DNA of 43,342 bases from Purshia tridentata (Eukaryota > Streptophyta > Magnoliopsida > Rosales > Rosaceae): contig QANT01001747.1 in assembly GCA_003254885.1 (NCBI GenBank), positions 1-43,342 of the forward strand. Direction: 5' to 3'. How positions within the stretch are numbered: position 1 is the stretch's first letter; every line of letters begins with the position of its first letter. A program made the translations under genes and the position numbers. The notes below the pieces were generated by a model. That model was not told where the DNA came from, did no database searches, and was given only the letters and a program-made list of their open reading frames with translations. Of the stretch, positions 11,771-25,840 are shown piece by piece.

Positions 11771-14700
11771 CTAGGGGTCCAGAAAACTGGTTGTCGAGGA
11801 GTGATTTAAGCATATGGCTTTCTTTGATGCCCGAACATTCTTGAGAGTCATCATTAGTTTCTGTCTCTCTCCTTCAACCTCTGCAAATTGAAGGCTTAAC
11901 TGAGAGTAACGTTCATGCATCTCTTTAAGTTCCGTCTCCACAGTAGCATATCTTCCCTTGAGTTCCAGCATGTCTCTTATGAGCTCATTGATGTCTCTAA
12001 AACTGTGAAACACTGCTTCCTCATCACTGTGTTGTTTCAAGAAAGAACTGAAACACGGGAGGATGTCATGTTAATTGTTAAACTCATTAGAGGATTCCTG
12101 AGTTCTGCTAATTTTAAAGGTTAACAAACTCTGAAAACAAATGTATAAATTGCATTATGAAATTCTTTTGGTAAATTTAGCAATGCATTGTGTCCATGCA
12201 GGCCCAAAATATACCAAATAAGAAAACCATTTAGAAATTGCCAAGTCATTATTACAAAGGTTGTAGAAATAAGTTTATTGATACGAAGGCACCAATACGA
12301 TGACAATGAAAGGCCAGAAAATAAGTGGAAGAGCATACCCCAGGCCAAGGAAGCATTCGGCAACACCACTATGCCAAGTAAACCAAAAACCCTTTTTTTT
12401 TTTTTTTAAATAATTTATTTTTAAAATGAAAGAAAATTGCAGCATGGTGGTATTGAATCATGTTTTAAAGAATCTGTATGGTGTTCCTACCATTTGACCA
12501 AAAAATTTAAAAATATTGTCTTTTGGCATTGCATGTCAAGTAAAACTAAACGGTTTCCTGGGCATGGATAAGATTTCCACAAGACTATTTTTCACAATGA
12601 CCATATCCAAGTTTAAGACAAGAGATTTAAAGAGACTATTTTGTGTTATCCCAAGAATGCAACATGATGTAAATTTGCAAGGGTCGATCAGAGTTGTTCA
12701 ACATGTACCTCTGAATATGGAGGCTTGATTTCTTCTTTGCCTGCAATGCTTCAGCAAGTTCAACTTCCAAAGCTAGTACCCTCTCTAATGCATTGCCACT
12801 GCAAGAAAATTCGTTGAATAAAGGAAATATACTTCCCAATTCTTCATTTACCTAATAAAAAAGCAGAAATACAATATCAGTTCGGGGAAACACTTTTATT
12901 CTAAGGTGTAAAGGGTCACAAAGTTATTTACCTTATTTAATTGCATCAGCTCTCTTTCCAACCCAGGAAAGTTTGGGTCAAAATGATGATCACCTAGGAG
13001 AACAAGTGAATTTTCATGTTTCATCCTTTCCAACTGCAAGAAGATTACAGGGATTAGAATAGCTCCATTTTCATAAGAAAATTATACGTCAGGAACTGGA
13101 GGCTGTAACTGATGATGGGAAATTGTAATCTGTAGTCCCTCCCTCCAACTATAGATGAAGTTACTGTAGCAATACATAAGCATCTTCTCACTTGGCAAGA
13201 ACCAGGTTGGCCATACATACCTCCTTATTTAAATTGTCCATGCTAGACTTTAAGCTTTGGACCTTGAATTGCTCATTGACAAGAACCAAATGCTTCATGT
13301 CACCACTATGCACATCCTTTTGTTTTGAAAGTACACCAGGAATTCCATTTACACATCTGGATACAACATCATCCTGTCCGGTGATGCACAATAATGTTAG
13401 GGACCAAAATTTCAAAATATAGAATAGAGTACATACATTGGAAAGAGGGAAGTATAGTAAACAATCTTTAGGGAAGTATATTGAACTATCCTATTGCTCT
13501 GCTCAAAGGAGATAGGATGAACTTTAAAGTTTGGAAGTCCAAGTGAATCAGTTATCACTTGTAACAAATTATTATTGCCTCTAACAGAAGAAATACGAGT
13601 TATGAAAGACGACATATTCACAGCCACTTACACAGTCATGCTACATAGATCATATCTTATATTATTTTGATTGATTTATTATAAGAATTCTTCCATCATT
13701 AAATTTTAGTAGTTTCTCAAGGAAAAATTGACAACATTAATGGTGAACAAGAAGTTTAAATCTTCATGGACTATTAATAACTAGTAGTACCAAACATATA
13801 AGCCACTATCAACAGCTTGAGTTTCATTCTGGTGACAGTAGTTCCCAGGCAAAGTGTTTAACGGGATAGCTGGGCCCCCAAAGTGTTCAAAAAAGAGCTT
13901 CCACTAAATGAAATAGGTATATTACAAGTCTGATCTTTTTCTGAGCAGCAACTCACTAAGGCACTGTCAACTGGTATAGTAAGCACCTCCCCCTTTTGGA
14001 AGCACCTTTTTTCACACAGAAAGGTATATCTAACTGAAAGCACCTTTTTATTTGAGGACATGAAAAAGGCATTCTTGTTTGTTTCTCTAGCATCATATGG
14101 AAAAATGTAACATATGCAAACCACAACAGTCCTACGTAGCCAATTGATATGTGGCACTTGAAAGTTCAGATATTAGTATAAGCTAACATAAGCGTCTACA
14201 TATTTGCACAAAATTAGAAGTAACAATTGACAAAGAAAATTACACTAATATCGAGAAAAACTGTTTACCTGCTCAGTTTGGATATTGATGAGTACATTTG
14301 ATTGGTCAGCTTCATCAAAGGAATTCAAGCATTCATTCTCAGCTGCTTCATCATTCACTAAATCTAGCTGGGAAAACTTAGCTAATTGGTCCTCTGTCAT
14401 TACGTTGCTTTGCATGCCAGATATCAAATTTTTGTGGTGAACCCTTTCAACTACTGGCTCATCCGACGTGGAATCTGCTTTGTGTAATCTGTCATTGCCT
14501 TCCCTCTGCGTATTTATAGAAGATGTAGAGCTCTCAAGCAAACCTTTCATTGAGGTGAGTTCTAAAGTAATTTTAACTTTTTCCTCATTGCACTTTTGTA
14601 AAGACGCTTCAAGCTCTTGTTTTTCTTCCCTACAGCAGTCAAGGCATATTAAAGAGCATTCCTTTTCAGCCTTCATCAGGTCATATGCTTTCATTATTTC

Positions 14701-17700
14701 ACGCTTTTCAGAAAGCAATGAATGTAGCTCAGACTCCAGTTCCAAAATCCTCATTCCTAGCTCTTCATTTCTCTTCACATGTATGGCTTCAGATTTCTTC
14801 CTATTCTCAACTTCATTGATTGCATCTTGTAATTTCCACAGCATTTCGTCACTATGCTTCTTGGAGATAGCAAGTTGTTGTTTCAGTTCTTGCAGCTTGG
14901 TTTCATATTGTTCTTTGATGAATGCAATTCTTAAGGACTCTTGCATTGCAGCTGGTTGCCCTCCTGGTTCTCTTTTATTATGACCATGTGCACAGTCAGC
15001 AGAAGCCTTGTCTTTAAGCTCCTTAAAATGGATGGATAAGTTCTTGAACTCTTCTGTCTTCAAAACCTGTTCAGAAAGCCTCTGTGTAAGCTCACTACAT
15101 TTATTTTGCAGCATTGTCAGTTCATGTTTAGATCCTTCCAGCAAGGCTATCTGAGTGCACTGTTCATCCAACTTGTCTTTGAGTACTAAAAATTTGACTT
15201 CTAGTTCTTCCTTGGAGAATAGCAGGTTACCAATCTCTTCTTCAGAAGTCACCAAAAGATGCTCCAGCGTTTCACTTTCAAGAGCACACTGACTCCTATC
15301 CACATGAATAATAGACTCCATATTTTCAGCTCCTTTCTTGTATTCCTCAATTTCAGTCGTCAGGACTCCATTGGTATCAATAAGAATCCTATTTTGAGCA
15401 ATGCAGGATTCTAGCTCAGATTCAAGGCAGTTGAGACTTGTCATCAATTTGGTGTTCTCTTCAATATAATGCCTTTCACTAGCAAGACAACTATTAAGCA
15501 TATTCTCTACATTAAGGTGATTGTTGTGAAGCTCAGCAAGGTGGCTATCGGAAAAGTGCAGTTTTTGATCAAGCTCTTCTATCCTAGCCTCATATTGAGC
15601 TTTTGTGAAAGTGACTCTAACATCAGCAGCTATTGAAAATTCATGCATTTCAGATAACTGAGTTTCCAGAGCAGATAAAGAAGAACATTCTTCACGAACA
15701 TCTTTTAGACATTCCTCAGAATCCAACAAGAGACGGGAAAGTCTAGATTTCTCTAGTTCTAGAGCAGATACCAAATGTTTAAGATGGACCAGCTCAGCTT
15801 TCTGCTGGTCAAACTCTAGCAACTGCAAATGCTTCTCATTCATTTGGGAAGTGAGATCTGCAATTGTACTTTCTAATTTATCTTTGAGATTTCTCTCAAT
15901 GTGCAACTCATTATGCAAAGATAGCAAACTTCCTTGTAAACTATTAAACTCCAGAGAAAGCTTGGAAGATTCTTCAGTTTTATCCTGTAAGGACACCACC
16001 AAAGCTTCTTTTTCCTCAGACAATGCTGCTATGGTCAGGTTACACCTTGCTAATTCTTCAGTTACAGTCTCCAATGCCACAATTTCCTCAGCAAGGCCTT
16101 GGTTTTCAGAAGTAAGTTGCTGCAGCTCCACTTCCAAATGATCAAGATCAGACAAAAGTTCTCTATGCCTTTGTGAATAATTTTCTTCAGCTTCAGAGCT
16201 AATCTGGAGTCTGTTTGCAATAACCTCGACTTGTAACTGAAGCTTCTGCACCAGGGCATTTGAAACATCTAGTTTATCCATTATACTTCGTAGATCATGT
16301 TCAAATTTCTGTTTCATGATCAAATGATCAGATTCTGCTGTGCTTAAAGACACTTGAGCGTTCTCTCTTTCTTGTGTTAGGTCTTTCTTCTCTTTTATAA
16401 TCTGGACAATCTTCTCATATACATTTTGCTGAAGCTCTTCTATTTGCAACACTACACCTGTTAAATCATCGGATTCCAAATCCTGACAAATACCTCCACT
16501 GCAGAGAGACAGGTCTTTATATTTTTGGTCATAAGATGACAACAGATTCCACAACTTACCCTGTAGAACATTTACAATATTCTGCAGATTCTCCTTCCCA
16601 AAAGCCAGCTCATCATAGTCAGTTCGGACAGCTTTTAACTCTTCCTGCAAAGAGGAAAGTCTATTTTGAAGATTGCCATTTTCTAGGGTTTCCTTTTCCA
16701 ACAAGTTTGCCAACTCTAATTTTTCTGTAGTGCAAGCTTTATATTTGCTCTCATAAGTTTCATATTCTTTTATCAGACCTTTCCATTCAGCAATCTTTTG
16801 GGTAAGAAGATTCTTTTCACAGGAAATATTTTGCAAATTTGACTCCAAAATTTGGTTCTTCAGAGTCAAGTCATTGCACTTCAAATTGCAAGTGTCCTTG
16901 TACTCATTCAGGTAGCGATTCTCATCCAATGCAGTCTGCAGTCTCAGCATCAATAACTCCTTGGACTCAGTTGAAAGCTCCAGCTTCTGTGTAAGTTCAT
17001 GCATTTTTTCTTCCATCAATCCAAAGTCAGCACTTGCTTCAAGCAAAGTTACATGTAGAGCCTTTGAGAAGACATCCAAATACACATTCACCAAGTGCAC
17101 TTCATAAACTTCTTCTTCAACCTTTTGGTAAAGCCCCTTCTGTGAGAGGAGAGATTTTTTCAAATCGTCTGAAAAGATATCCCCATTTAGATGCTGTTTC
17201 TTTACCCCATAATGCTGATCCTGACACTGCAAGTGTTTTTCATCATGAAATTCCTCTGAATCCAATTTCTGATTCTGCATTGTTTCTTCACACCCTTGAA
17301 AGCTTGGAAGCAAAGAATCTGCAAAAGCCTGCTTAATGAGGTTCTCATTAGTCTCATACATGGACAGAACCTGGAAAGAAAGCACTTCTAGGTCCTTCTG
17401 TAACTGGCCCACAGCAATGGAGTAATTCAAGCGTGCCCTTTTCAGTGCTGCTTCTGCTGTAGTAGCCCTTCTTTCAAACTCCTTGCTCAGAGAATCCAAA
17501 TCACGCTTTTCTCTGTTAAACTTTATTATCTCATTGTTCATATCTTGCTGGATTCTCTCCATCTCAGCTTTAGCAGATGAAATTGTATACAGGCAAGTAG
17601 AATGGTCATTTCTGAGATTCTGCACCTCTCCCATCATCTGCCTTTGATTTTCCTCAAGTTCATGAATGAGAGCTTCATAGTAGCACTCCATCTGGTCTGC

Positions 17701-20700
17701 TTTTTTTGCAAGGCTTTCTCGTTCAGCTTTCAACTCATCCACCTCTCTTAATAGTTCAAAGACTTTGACTTTCATTGCATTGGTAGCATCTACAGAATCA
17801 AAGTCTTGCGACACCAGGCCAGGCATGCCTAGACAATGAAGCGCACCTTCTGGTTGATAGAAATCTGCATCAAACCTGGTCCCTAGTACTAATTGCTCAT
17901 TTTTTTGTAAACAAATTTCACCAGTCTCCTTTACACTTGCCATTTTCATCCCTGAAATTGCATGTCCAGTTACTTGTTTGAGAGCTAGCAGACTACCAAG
18001 CAATGCCTCTAAATCTGAGTGGAACGACCTGAAGTCCCTTTCATTTACTCCAAAGCACACCTTGCTTTGAAGCTCTCTTATTTTATCCTCCATATCCAAG
18101 AGCCCCTTAAACCACCTGACCTGTAACTCATGAAAAAGGTGATCCTGGCCTGTCTCAATAGTTTCTTTGGTGGTGAATGGAATGCTTAATTTGGAACTTT
18201 TCCGCTCCTCAAGATCTTCTTTCAACTTTGAACATTCTGATCTCAGTATAGAAACTTCTTTTGCTAATTGTTCTCCAGTAGCAATTTCCGTATCAAGCTG
18301 AAGGGCAAATTTTTGTGCTTCAATGCCTATTTCATCAGCATGACTCTGTAAAGAGCTCACCTCCTGCTTAAGCTCAAGAATGGACGACTCAGCTGCTTCC
18401 AAGCTTCCTCTAAGCCTACTATTTTCCTCATAAGCATTTGGCAAGTCAGTATCTGCAGAATAGTCAGAACCCCAGCCATGAGCCCACTCATTGGTCCCCT
18501 GTGCCAACAACCGCTGATCAGAGGGGTCTCCTTTCTCTTGTCCAGGACTTTGACTAAGAGATGGTCCACCTAAATCACCAGAGGCTGTACTCTTAAGGCT
18601 GTCAATCTCATGGGTGCTGGATGTATCATGTTTCTCAGCATACAAACTTTCTGAAGTATTGGAAGAAACATCAAAACCAACAGTTGAGTCTGCATACTCA
18701 TCATTCAGCCCAACCTCCTCTTCAAGGGGAGAGAGTTCTTCTTTGAATCTAACTCTTGCATTGACCTGTACCAAAAAAAAAAAAACCATACATTGAAACA
18801 ACATATGAAAACACCTATCACAAAGATATAATTATATCCAGCAAAAGAACACATAAATGCACTGTATAAACTAACTCTTGCATTGACCTGTACCAAAAAA
18901 AAAAAAAACCATACATTGAAACAACATATGAAAACACCTATCACAAAGATATAATTCTATCCAGCAAAAGAACACATAAATGCACTGTATAAGTTTTTAT
19001 TATATAATTTGGGAAAATCAAGCAGCATTATATGAACAAGGAAAAACAATAGGTCATCACACTCAGAGTTTGTGAGACACCGAGTCAATTTTCTTACTGA
19101 CTGGCTCATGGCAAATCTTGGAAGGGGATGGATTTACCCATAAACTCTGCAAAAGCAATACCTAACTTTCTCATCAGGCACAGAATTACCATATTTCATA
19201 GTGAACAATATTCCATTGTTTCATCTTTACTGTTTCTAAAAATCATAATAGCAACAGTGAGCCTATTAGATATTCATCTTCAATAGCACAAATGTGTCTT
19301 GAGAAATGAATTTTGTTTGTCTCAGAACCCTCAATTATCTTCCACACATATTAACAATAAAGAGTGAAATATTTCTCATCTTATGCGCACCTCCTATTGT
19401 ATTGTGTGTGGTCTGGAGTTTTGGGATGTTTCTTTTAGTAATATTCATCTTGGTTGGTCTGGGGTTTTGTATTGAGTGTGGCTTTGCTGTATTGTGGCTT
19501 TAGTTTGTGTAGCCAAGTGTCCTGTTTGTCCATCTCCTCTTGTATCTTTTGCTCTTTCCTTCAATGAAGTTTGTTTTCTTATTTTTTTTATTAAAAAAAA
19601 AAAAAAAACGAGGTGAAATAATAATTTGAAGAGGGTTTATGCATAATGGACACATATCTCTTTCACAGGAGCTTATGTTTGCCAATAAAGTTTGGCAGAA
19701 ACAAATATAATCAATCATCATGTAATATATTGGACAAAAACAGAAAGCAAAACGGTCAAACCTTATCTATCTGATCATTTACTGTATCTTCAGAAGACGA
19801 TATTTTTTTAACAGCGGATAAGTCATTTCTGGTTTGGTCAGAGGGTGTTCGTAGACCACTCTCTCTGAGCTCCCTCTGCTGCTCAAACTCTCTGAAAGGA
19901 ATTATAACTACAAATCAACAGACTGAAATTTGATAAAGCAAGAGGTTTACATGTTTTAATGCTTACCTGAAACCAGTTTTAGAAGTTAGCAGCTGTACAG
20001 TGACCTGTCATGGAATAGAGCAATTGTTAAATAGGAACAAATATTAGTTGACAACCAGCATTGAAGAATAACTAACAGTTTTTACTAGAAGCTAAATGAG
20101 AAATCAAGTAAAATAAAGTAGCCATTACAAAATAACAAAAAGTATAAAAACAAACTCTCCCATGATAATACTTTGTCTAAAATAATTTGAACTTCAGAGA
20201 TCCTCACATGTAAAACAGTTCCAGAATCACATCCCTGGAGAGGCAGAGCAACAGCATAGGGCTTTAACGCATCAGCATAATCAGCAAGGTTGATATTAGC
20301 CTCACCAAGGACACTAGACCGTGAAGAACCCTGAAGTCAGTCAGATTTAGGCCAAAGACAAAGTCAACCTCAGTTTAAACAAGATAGATGGATACACTAA
20401 GCTCTGATAGTGAATAGGGAGTACAGAAAAAATAGTTCATCAATAAACTGAATTCTCAAGCAGAAACATTATTTAACATAAATAAGAAATTATGAAGGAA
20501 TACTACCATGGTCACCACAAGTTTATAGAGCTTCTCATCATATAGTTTTGTTTTAGTGTCTTGGAGAAGCCTTGTAGTTTCATAGATAGGGTCCCCCCAT
20601 TTGCAGGTCCCATTCCTCACATTTGCTTTGGTTGTCTTTGCTGTTGCCTTTCCAGAATCAGCAGCAATGAAAGATATAAACAACTTATCCCATCCGGTTT

Positions 20701-21593
20701 GTGGTATCTGGACCGTGCAGAGAAAAATTATATTCAGTCATAGCAGAGATTGCAGCTGCTAGTTGTATAGGCACCATGTTTTCAGTCATGCTATAGGTAT
20801 AATGCATGATTAAAAGGAGTTTAGATGCACTTTAAGCCATTGGACATAAGAAACTAGAATTAAATAGAACATCAATTAATGAGACATACAGGCCTGCATT
20901 ACTTATATGTAGTTTATGTCGATTTTAGATTATCTTAGACATTCAGAAGTTGTAAAAAGGAAATTGGATTACTAATATCATTATCATATTTATATTCACA
21001 AGCATATATTGTACTGAGTTATTCTATTTTATGAGAAACGGGAGAATTTTATAGAAATGATATTGGCCGTACTGTATTGTTAACATATGTACAAATGCAG
21101 TTAACAAACAACTCAAAGTTACAAACAATTAACAGTTAACACATTATGACACAATTCAATACCAGGTTCAGATAATTATCAGGAAAATTTTAGCTGTGAG
21201 AAGGAAACAAGAAAGACAAAAAGCATATTTTCCACGCTGACTGAATCATAAACCAAATTGACACCTTAGAACATTTATTCAACACTGCTTAACACATCAT
21301 TCAACAATTGCCTTAGGATCTTCTATTTCACCTTACAGGCCAGAAGTTCATTCATATGCATGTGTTTTTCATAATAAGGGAAACAGAGGAATGTATTAAA
21401 TTATAGATTGAAATATATTAATCTTCAAAAATTCAATAGAAGAACCCAAAAAAAAATATTATAGCAGTCAATAAGATGGAATTTCAGCAGTAAATTTTAA
21501 ATATTGACAACTTACATGTGTAGCATGGAATTGTAGCCTGAAGACCACTTTCACTTTTGTCTTCTCAAGCTTCCACTTAGTGATCCTCGACAT
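11771..21593 (-). CDS. NT-C2 domain, long coiled-coil protein (At1g22060-like)
   Basis: Ten coding exons on the minus strand join in frame: 21593-21516, 20707-20507, 20330-20208, 20004-19967, 19891-19762, 18765-14269, 13373-13221, 13033-12932, 12851-12709 and 12047-11771. Together they encode 1913 residues. Exons 1-4 (about residues 8-147) hold an N-terminal C2 (NT-C2, EEIG1/EHBP1 type) domain, with the segments KVKVVFRLQFHATH, NGTCKWGDPIYETTRLLQD, SSVLGEANINLADYAD and LPLQGCDSG. The 4.5-kb exon 6 (residues 191-1689) is heptad-rich coiled coil with many E, K, L and Q. The C-terminus (about 1775-1900) is a conserved block including NALERVLALEVELAEALQAK and ELKGRYATVETELKEMHERY. Plant NT-C2 proteins are thought to act at membranes and in organelle positioning; for this subfamily the role is unknown. 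Arabidopsis copies are often labelled sporulation-specific protein, which is not a functional assignment. Phase agreement at all nine junctions makes the model strong. Confidence 0.93.
18749..18992. repeat. 122-bp tandem duplication spanning an exon-intron border
   Basis: Copy 1 is 18749-18870 and copy 2 is 18871-18992. They differ by one base in the A-run length and one A/C change near 18833/18957. Copy 1 holds the first 17 bases of exon 6 of the coiled-coil gene and its acceptor. Copy 2 repeats both, so the intron carries a second, identical acceptor 122 bases upstream in the transcript. Confidence 0.95.
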
Positions 21594-24290
21594 TACTGGA
21601 TAATCTATCTATATTCAACTATGTAACATCAAGGTTCCACTTCCACTCTCCTGCACCATTGTAAACCCATGTAAGAATGATTCCATTATCTCCACAACAA
21701 ATGGAATGAAATTTGTGACTGATTATGCAAAATTATAACTTATAACTCTTGGATGATAAATACCATACCAGAGAAACAAAGATATGTTTTAGTGCTACAA
21801 TTGCTCATAAATCAACAAAAGTGATGCTCTACAAACAGGAAATTTTCAACTATGCTTTACGACCATTATTTAAAAAGTCAACATGTCCTGAAATTCCTCA
21901 ACCAGTCTTCCAAACACTTCTTATAATAAACTTCATTATTTTCCATTCATTAAATCTGTCTCTACTCGATCAAAAGCCTGGAAACTTGGCAAATTGACCC
22001 AATACCGGGTTCAGCTGGGAGAGGATGTATTCGGGACATGACTCTCTGTCAACTAATTATTACATTTATAACAAATTAACAACTACAACTGCAACAAATT
22101 TATTAAACTTCAGTTCAGGTTTTAGGTGAAAAATCCCTTTCCAGACCAGAAGTCACGGAAACTAGACTTTTCAATCTAATACTTGTCCAATTCAACCTCC
22201 TCGGCCCACATGCAATTAGCATAGGAGAGCTTTTTCAATTCAGCTGTTAATATATATCTGAAATAAGGTCTCCTATAGGGAAGCCAATTGTAGTCAACAG
22301 TACAACTACCAAAGGTGCAACTTCAAACTTGGAAACCAAATTTGTATAAGAACACACCTCTCTCCATTTGTATCAAACACCATGTCAGCCATTCATGGCT
22401 ACAAAATAAGGTTTATTATCGAATGTCTATGCCATTGAATGTCTATGCCAATTATTTGCTCAGTTTCCGTACTTTCAAGATCAAATATGACATACTAGAT
22501 CGCAAAAGTAACCTCTTCCCATTCATGCCTCCTATATTTGGGTTCAACAAAGTATGATTTTTCCCCTTGGCCAACTGTAGCATTTTACCATCTCCTTAGC
22601 TCATCAGTCATCACTAACCTCCACAATTAGTCTCACTATTTTCTTGCCACTCTGTAGGAAGAACATATTATTGTCCAATTTATCCTATGTTCTTCCCCAA
22701 GATAAATGCAGCACAGAGCCTAATCTGTTTACTCACTCAAATTCCATACATCCAATAGAGTTCCTATTGAGTTTTGACCAATTAGACTCCTATTTGATAA
22801 GCCTTTCGATCAACTCTAAATGGCGCTAATGTTTACTCAATCAATTGCTCAAAGCACCGAATTGTAAAGACTTGGTGACTCTGAAACTCAGAGCTGTGCC
22901 TTTTACTTGAGAATCCTTCATGACCAGGGCATAACAAAACACAAGTGATAAAGATATACCTATGTGTACATGTCATACAACCAATAAATAAATTGGTTTT
23001 CAAGAAAGATAGACACCCATATGAAACTTTCAACTTTCAATCCAAGAAGTACAGACAATAAGTGTAAAATTCAGATCTTAGCACTCCCTGGCTATAAGGA
23101 ATCACTGCATGATTCTACTAGACTGGCACGCTAAACCTCAATATATGCTAAATCAAACACCAGAATGTGAATCACAAAATGCAGATACATCATATAAACA
23201 AGTCAGATCATTAATTGAAAAAAAAGGGTTCATCGTGCTGCATTACGAAATACTATTGAGTAAATGCATTTGGAAAAGCATAATCATTAATTTCTGACAT
23301 TAACTTCGGATTCAAAGTAAAACTACAACCAGCACTTATATGAGCCTCCAATAACAATTTTTAGTGGCTTGTGTATGGTCGGATTTAGTTACATCCAACT
23401 AAATCAAAGATTTTCTTTTCCATCAGTTTTCTCTGTATTTCCCAGCTGGCAAGCAGAAGGTAATGTAAGTTCAAAAAAAAAGAACTGGGAACCAATTTGA
23501 GAAAAAAAGAACAAAGCGAAATTTGAGCACATACCGTGTAAGACGAGGCACAGACTTGCCCAAAACGGAAAACCCAGAAACGATGTCAAATATTAGTTGA
23601 GAATAGGCCCGGATCCAAGTCCAAGAAAAAGCAGAGAACTCAGTCAGATGCCCACCTCCAGAAACCGACAAAGCAAGTCCCAGAGGAAGAGGAACCTCCA
23701 AAAACAAACACAAACGCTAGCTGCTTCTGCAACACTGAACCCAAAGACTGACAATGGCCAATACGACAGCGTTAGAGAGAATCCCAGCTCCCAGACCCAA
23801 AATGCCTAGCTAAATGTGGAAACTTTGAAAACCCAAATCACTGTTTGCCTTGAACAAATCGTCAAACAAAACCCATTATCGCCACATGCAGTGCTCTCGC
23901 ATGACAACGTCAAAATTCAAACCAAATTATTGAAAACTCCAAAAAATGAAATGAAATGCTGTGAGAGTGTGAATTGGGAACAGGGGCAGCAGCAGTAAAA
24001 ACTAGTAAAGTTGACACTTAAGCTTAACATTCAAAACTCAAAACCAATCAATATAATATAAATTATTATATAATTCATATATAAAAAAGATAAATGTGCA
24101 ATATTATAATGCTGGGATTGTAGTGCGGGTAGGTACCTAGCTGCGGATCTGAAGGTGCTTAAGGTTAAAGGAAGAGCAAACAATCTTGGGTAAGAAGGTT
24201 CTAAGAGACTGAGACACAGAACACAGATTGAGAGAGAGAGAGAGAGAGAGAGACACACACACACACACAGTGAGTGAGTGTGTGGTTATG
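21594..24290 (-). other. 5'UTR exons and ~2.5-kb 5'UTR intron of the coiled-coil gene
   Basis: On the minus strand an acceptor (GGTGCAG|GAGAG) ends at 21651, about 57 bases before the ATG. A plausible leader exon ends at 24137 (GCAGCTAG|GTACCT) and starts near 24290. This predicts a 2.5-kb intron in the 5'UTR. The open frames inside it show no domain or codon pattern that I can support. The leader exon is inferred from splice signals only. Confidence 0.5.
24230..24269. repeat. Compound (GA)n(CA)n microsatellite in the presumed 5'UTR
   Basis: An uninterrupted GA run (24230-24252) passes directly into a CA run (to 24269). In the transcript of the coiled-coil gene it would read as GT then CT repeats close to the 5' end. 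Confidence 0.9.
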
Positions 24291-25840
24291 GGTAGGTGGC
24301 GTAAAAAGCAGTAAATGAAGGGTTTAAGGACATTAATAAGGTAAGTTGGAGCTGGGTTTACAGCTCAAATATCAACTTCACATTTCTGGAAACCCGCCAA
24401 AGCCTGCATATGTCCCTGTCTTAAATCTTAATTTTATCATACAAAAAGGAAAACTTTAATATATTTTTATTTCTGTGCTTGGATCTTATTACAGTAATGC
24501 CCCTTGGTTTTGACCACTTTGGCACTGTTTGGCTCTTGATGACAAAGAGAAGACAATAATATTTTGGAGGTACTTACCAGAAATTTTTCCATAAAGTGAT
24601 GGTAGAACAACCCATGGATACAAGTGGCTCTCTTCTCTATTTTCTCTATTAAAGATGATAGTTTTGTTGTTTCTCTCTGGTGTGGACAAAAAGCAAAAGG
24701 ATTTGTTTTTTACCAAATATGTAATGTTTTAATTAATTGTCAAAATTAATGAAGATTTACAGTGATTATCAAGAATTTTAAGAATTCAAAATTTTCATAT
24801 AATTGAGAGAAATATTACTATACTGACTAGTATAAGAATTCAAGTCAATTCATAATTAGAAATATCAACACTAGCAAGTTACAAAGTCACATTTCTTCAA
24901 TTAATCATGAAAAAGAAAGGAAGAAAATACAAACAAATAATGTGTGGTAATAATATTATCAGCAAAATTCATATCACAATATTCAACAATCACATAAAAT
25001 GTTAAATTTATCATTTTAGCATTTTAAAAATGTTTAAATTTTATTTTTTGTTTTTGTATTCAATCATTTCGAATTTCTATCTTCAAAGTAAATCGATTTA
25101 ATGTGACTAAAATTACCAAAATTGAAATAAGATATGAAAGTAGAAAATAACTAAAACTATGAGAACCAAAAGTGTCATTTAGCCCTTTCAAAATGACTTC
25201 CTCCACTCCTCTACACCCTCATAACACATAAAAAGATTCAATTTTCAGCTTTCATGTTTTTGTTATTTGGTCATTACATGTTTGCATTTAGCAAAAGAAT
25301 AATAAAACAGAGGCAGCATCTCATGTGCTAGTTTAGTTTTTGCCGAATTTACAATCTGGTGACTTACAGAAATGAGGTACACAGTGGCAAACAAAGTGAG
25401 GACAGTGGGGGGATGTGGCCAATCAAGACACATTAAAAAAGTGCAGCTGCATGATTGGTGATGTGAGGTCTCTGCAAGAATGAAGAATCCACCCATATAT
25501 ATATGGACCTGAGAAATGAGATGGGCACTGTGGGGTCACCATCAGTGACCTTAACTGAGACCATGCACATGGGTTTGGTGCCATAGGAGAACTATTTCTT
25601 TTGAGACTTTTAGTCACAGCCTCACAGGTGAATTGAATGCATGTATATATGTTAGTAGCCCAAGAGGCAAAACTAGGTGCTTGGTACATTTGATTTCAGT
25701 TGTTTTCCACTTCAATTATTGTGTGATTTAAAAAGTCAATCAAAATTAATGTAGTTTATCTTAGTACAATCATGACCAAATTCGTAGTTTCATCAAATTT
25801 TTTTATGGTTTCATGATATGAAAGGCTTCGTACTTGTATG

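Noticed and set aside
14468-14983. A 171-residue plus-strand frame inside the large coiled-coil exon
   Set aside because: It is the complement of a real coding exon rich in Glu, Leu and Lys codons, which makes Ser/Phe/Leu-rich shadow frames.
21749-24264. Several 60-80 residue frames in the 5'UTR intron of the coiled-coil gene
   Set aside because: None has a recognisable motif, and none is in a frame with coding-like composition over more than a few dozen residues.
25575-25600. A miR399-like string (TGCCATAGGAGAAC)
   Set aside because: Only the first half resembles miR399 (TGCCAAAGGAGA) and I see no fold-back precursor around it.
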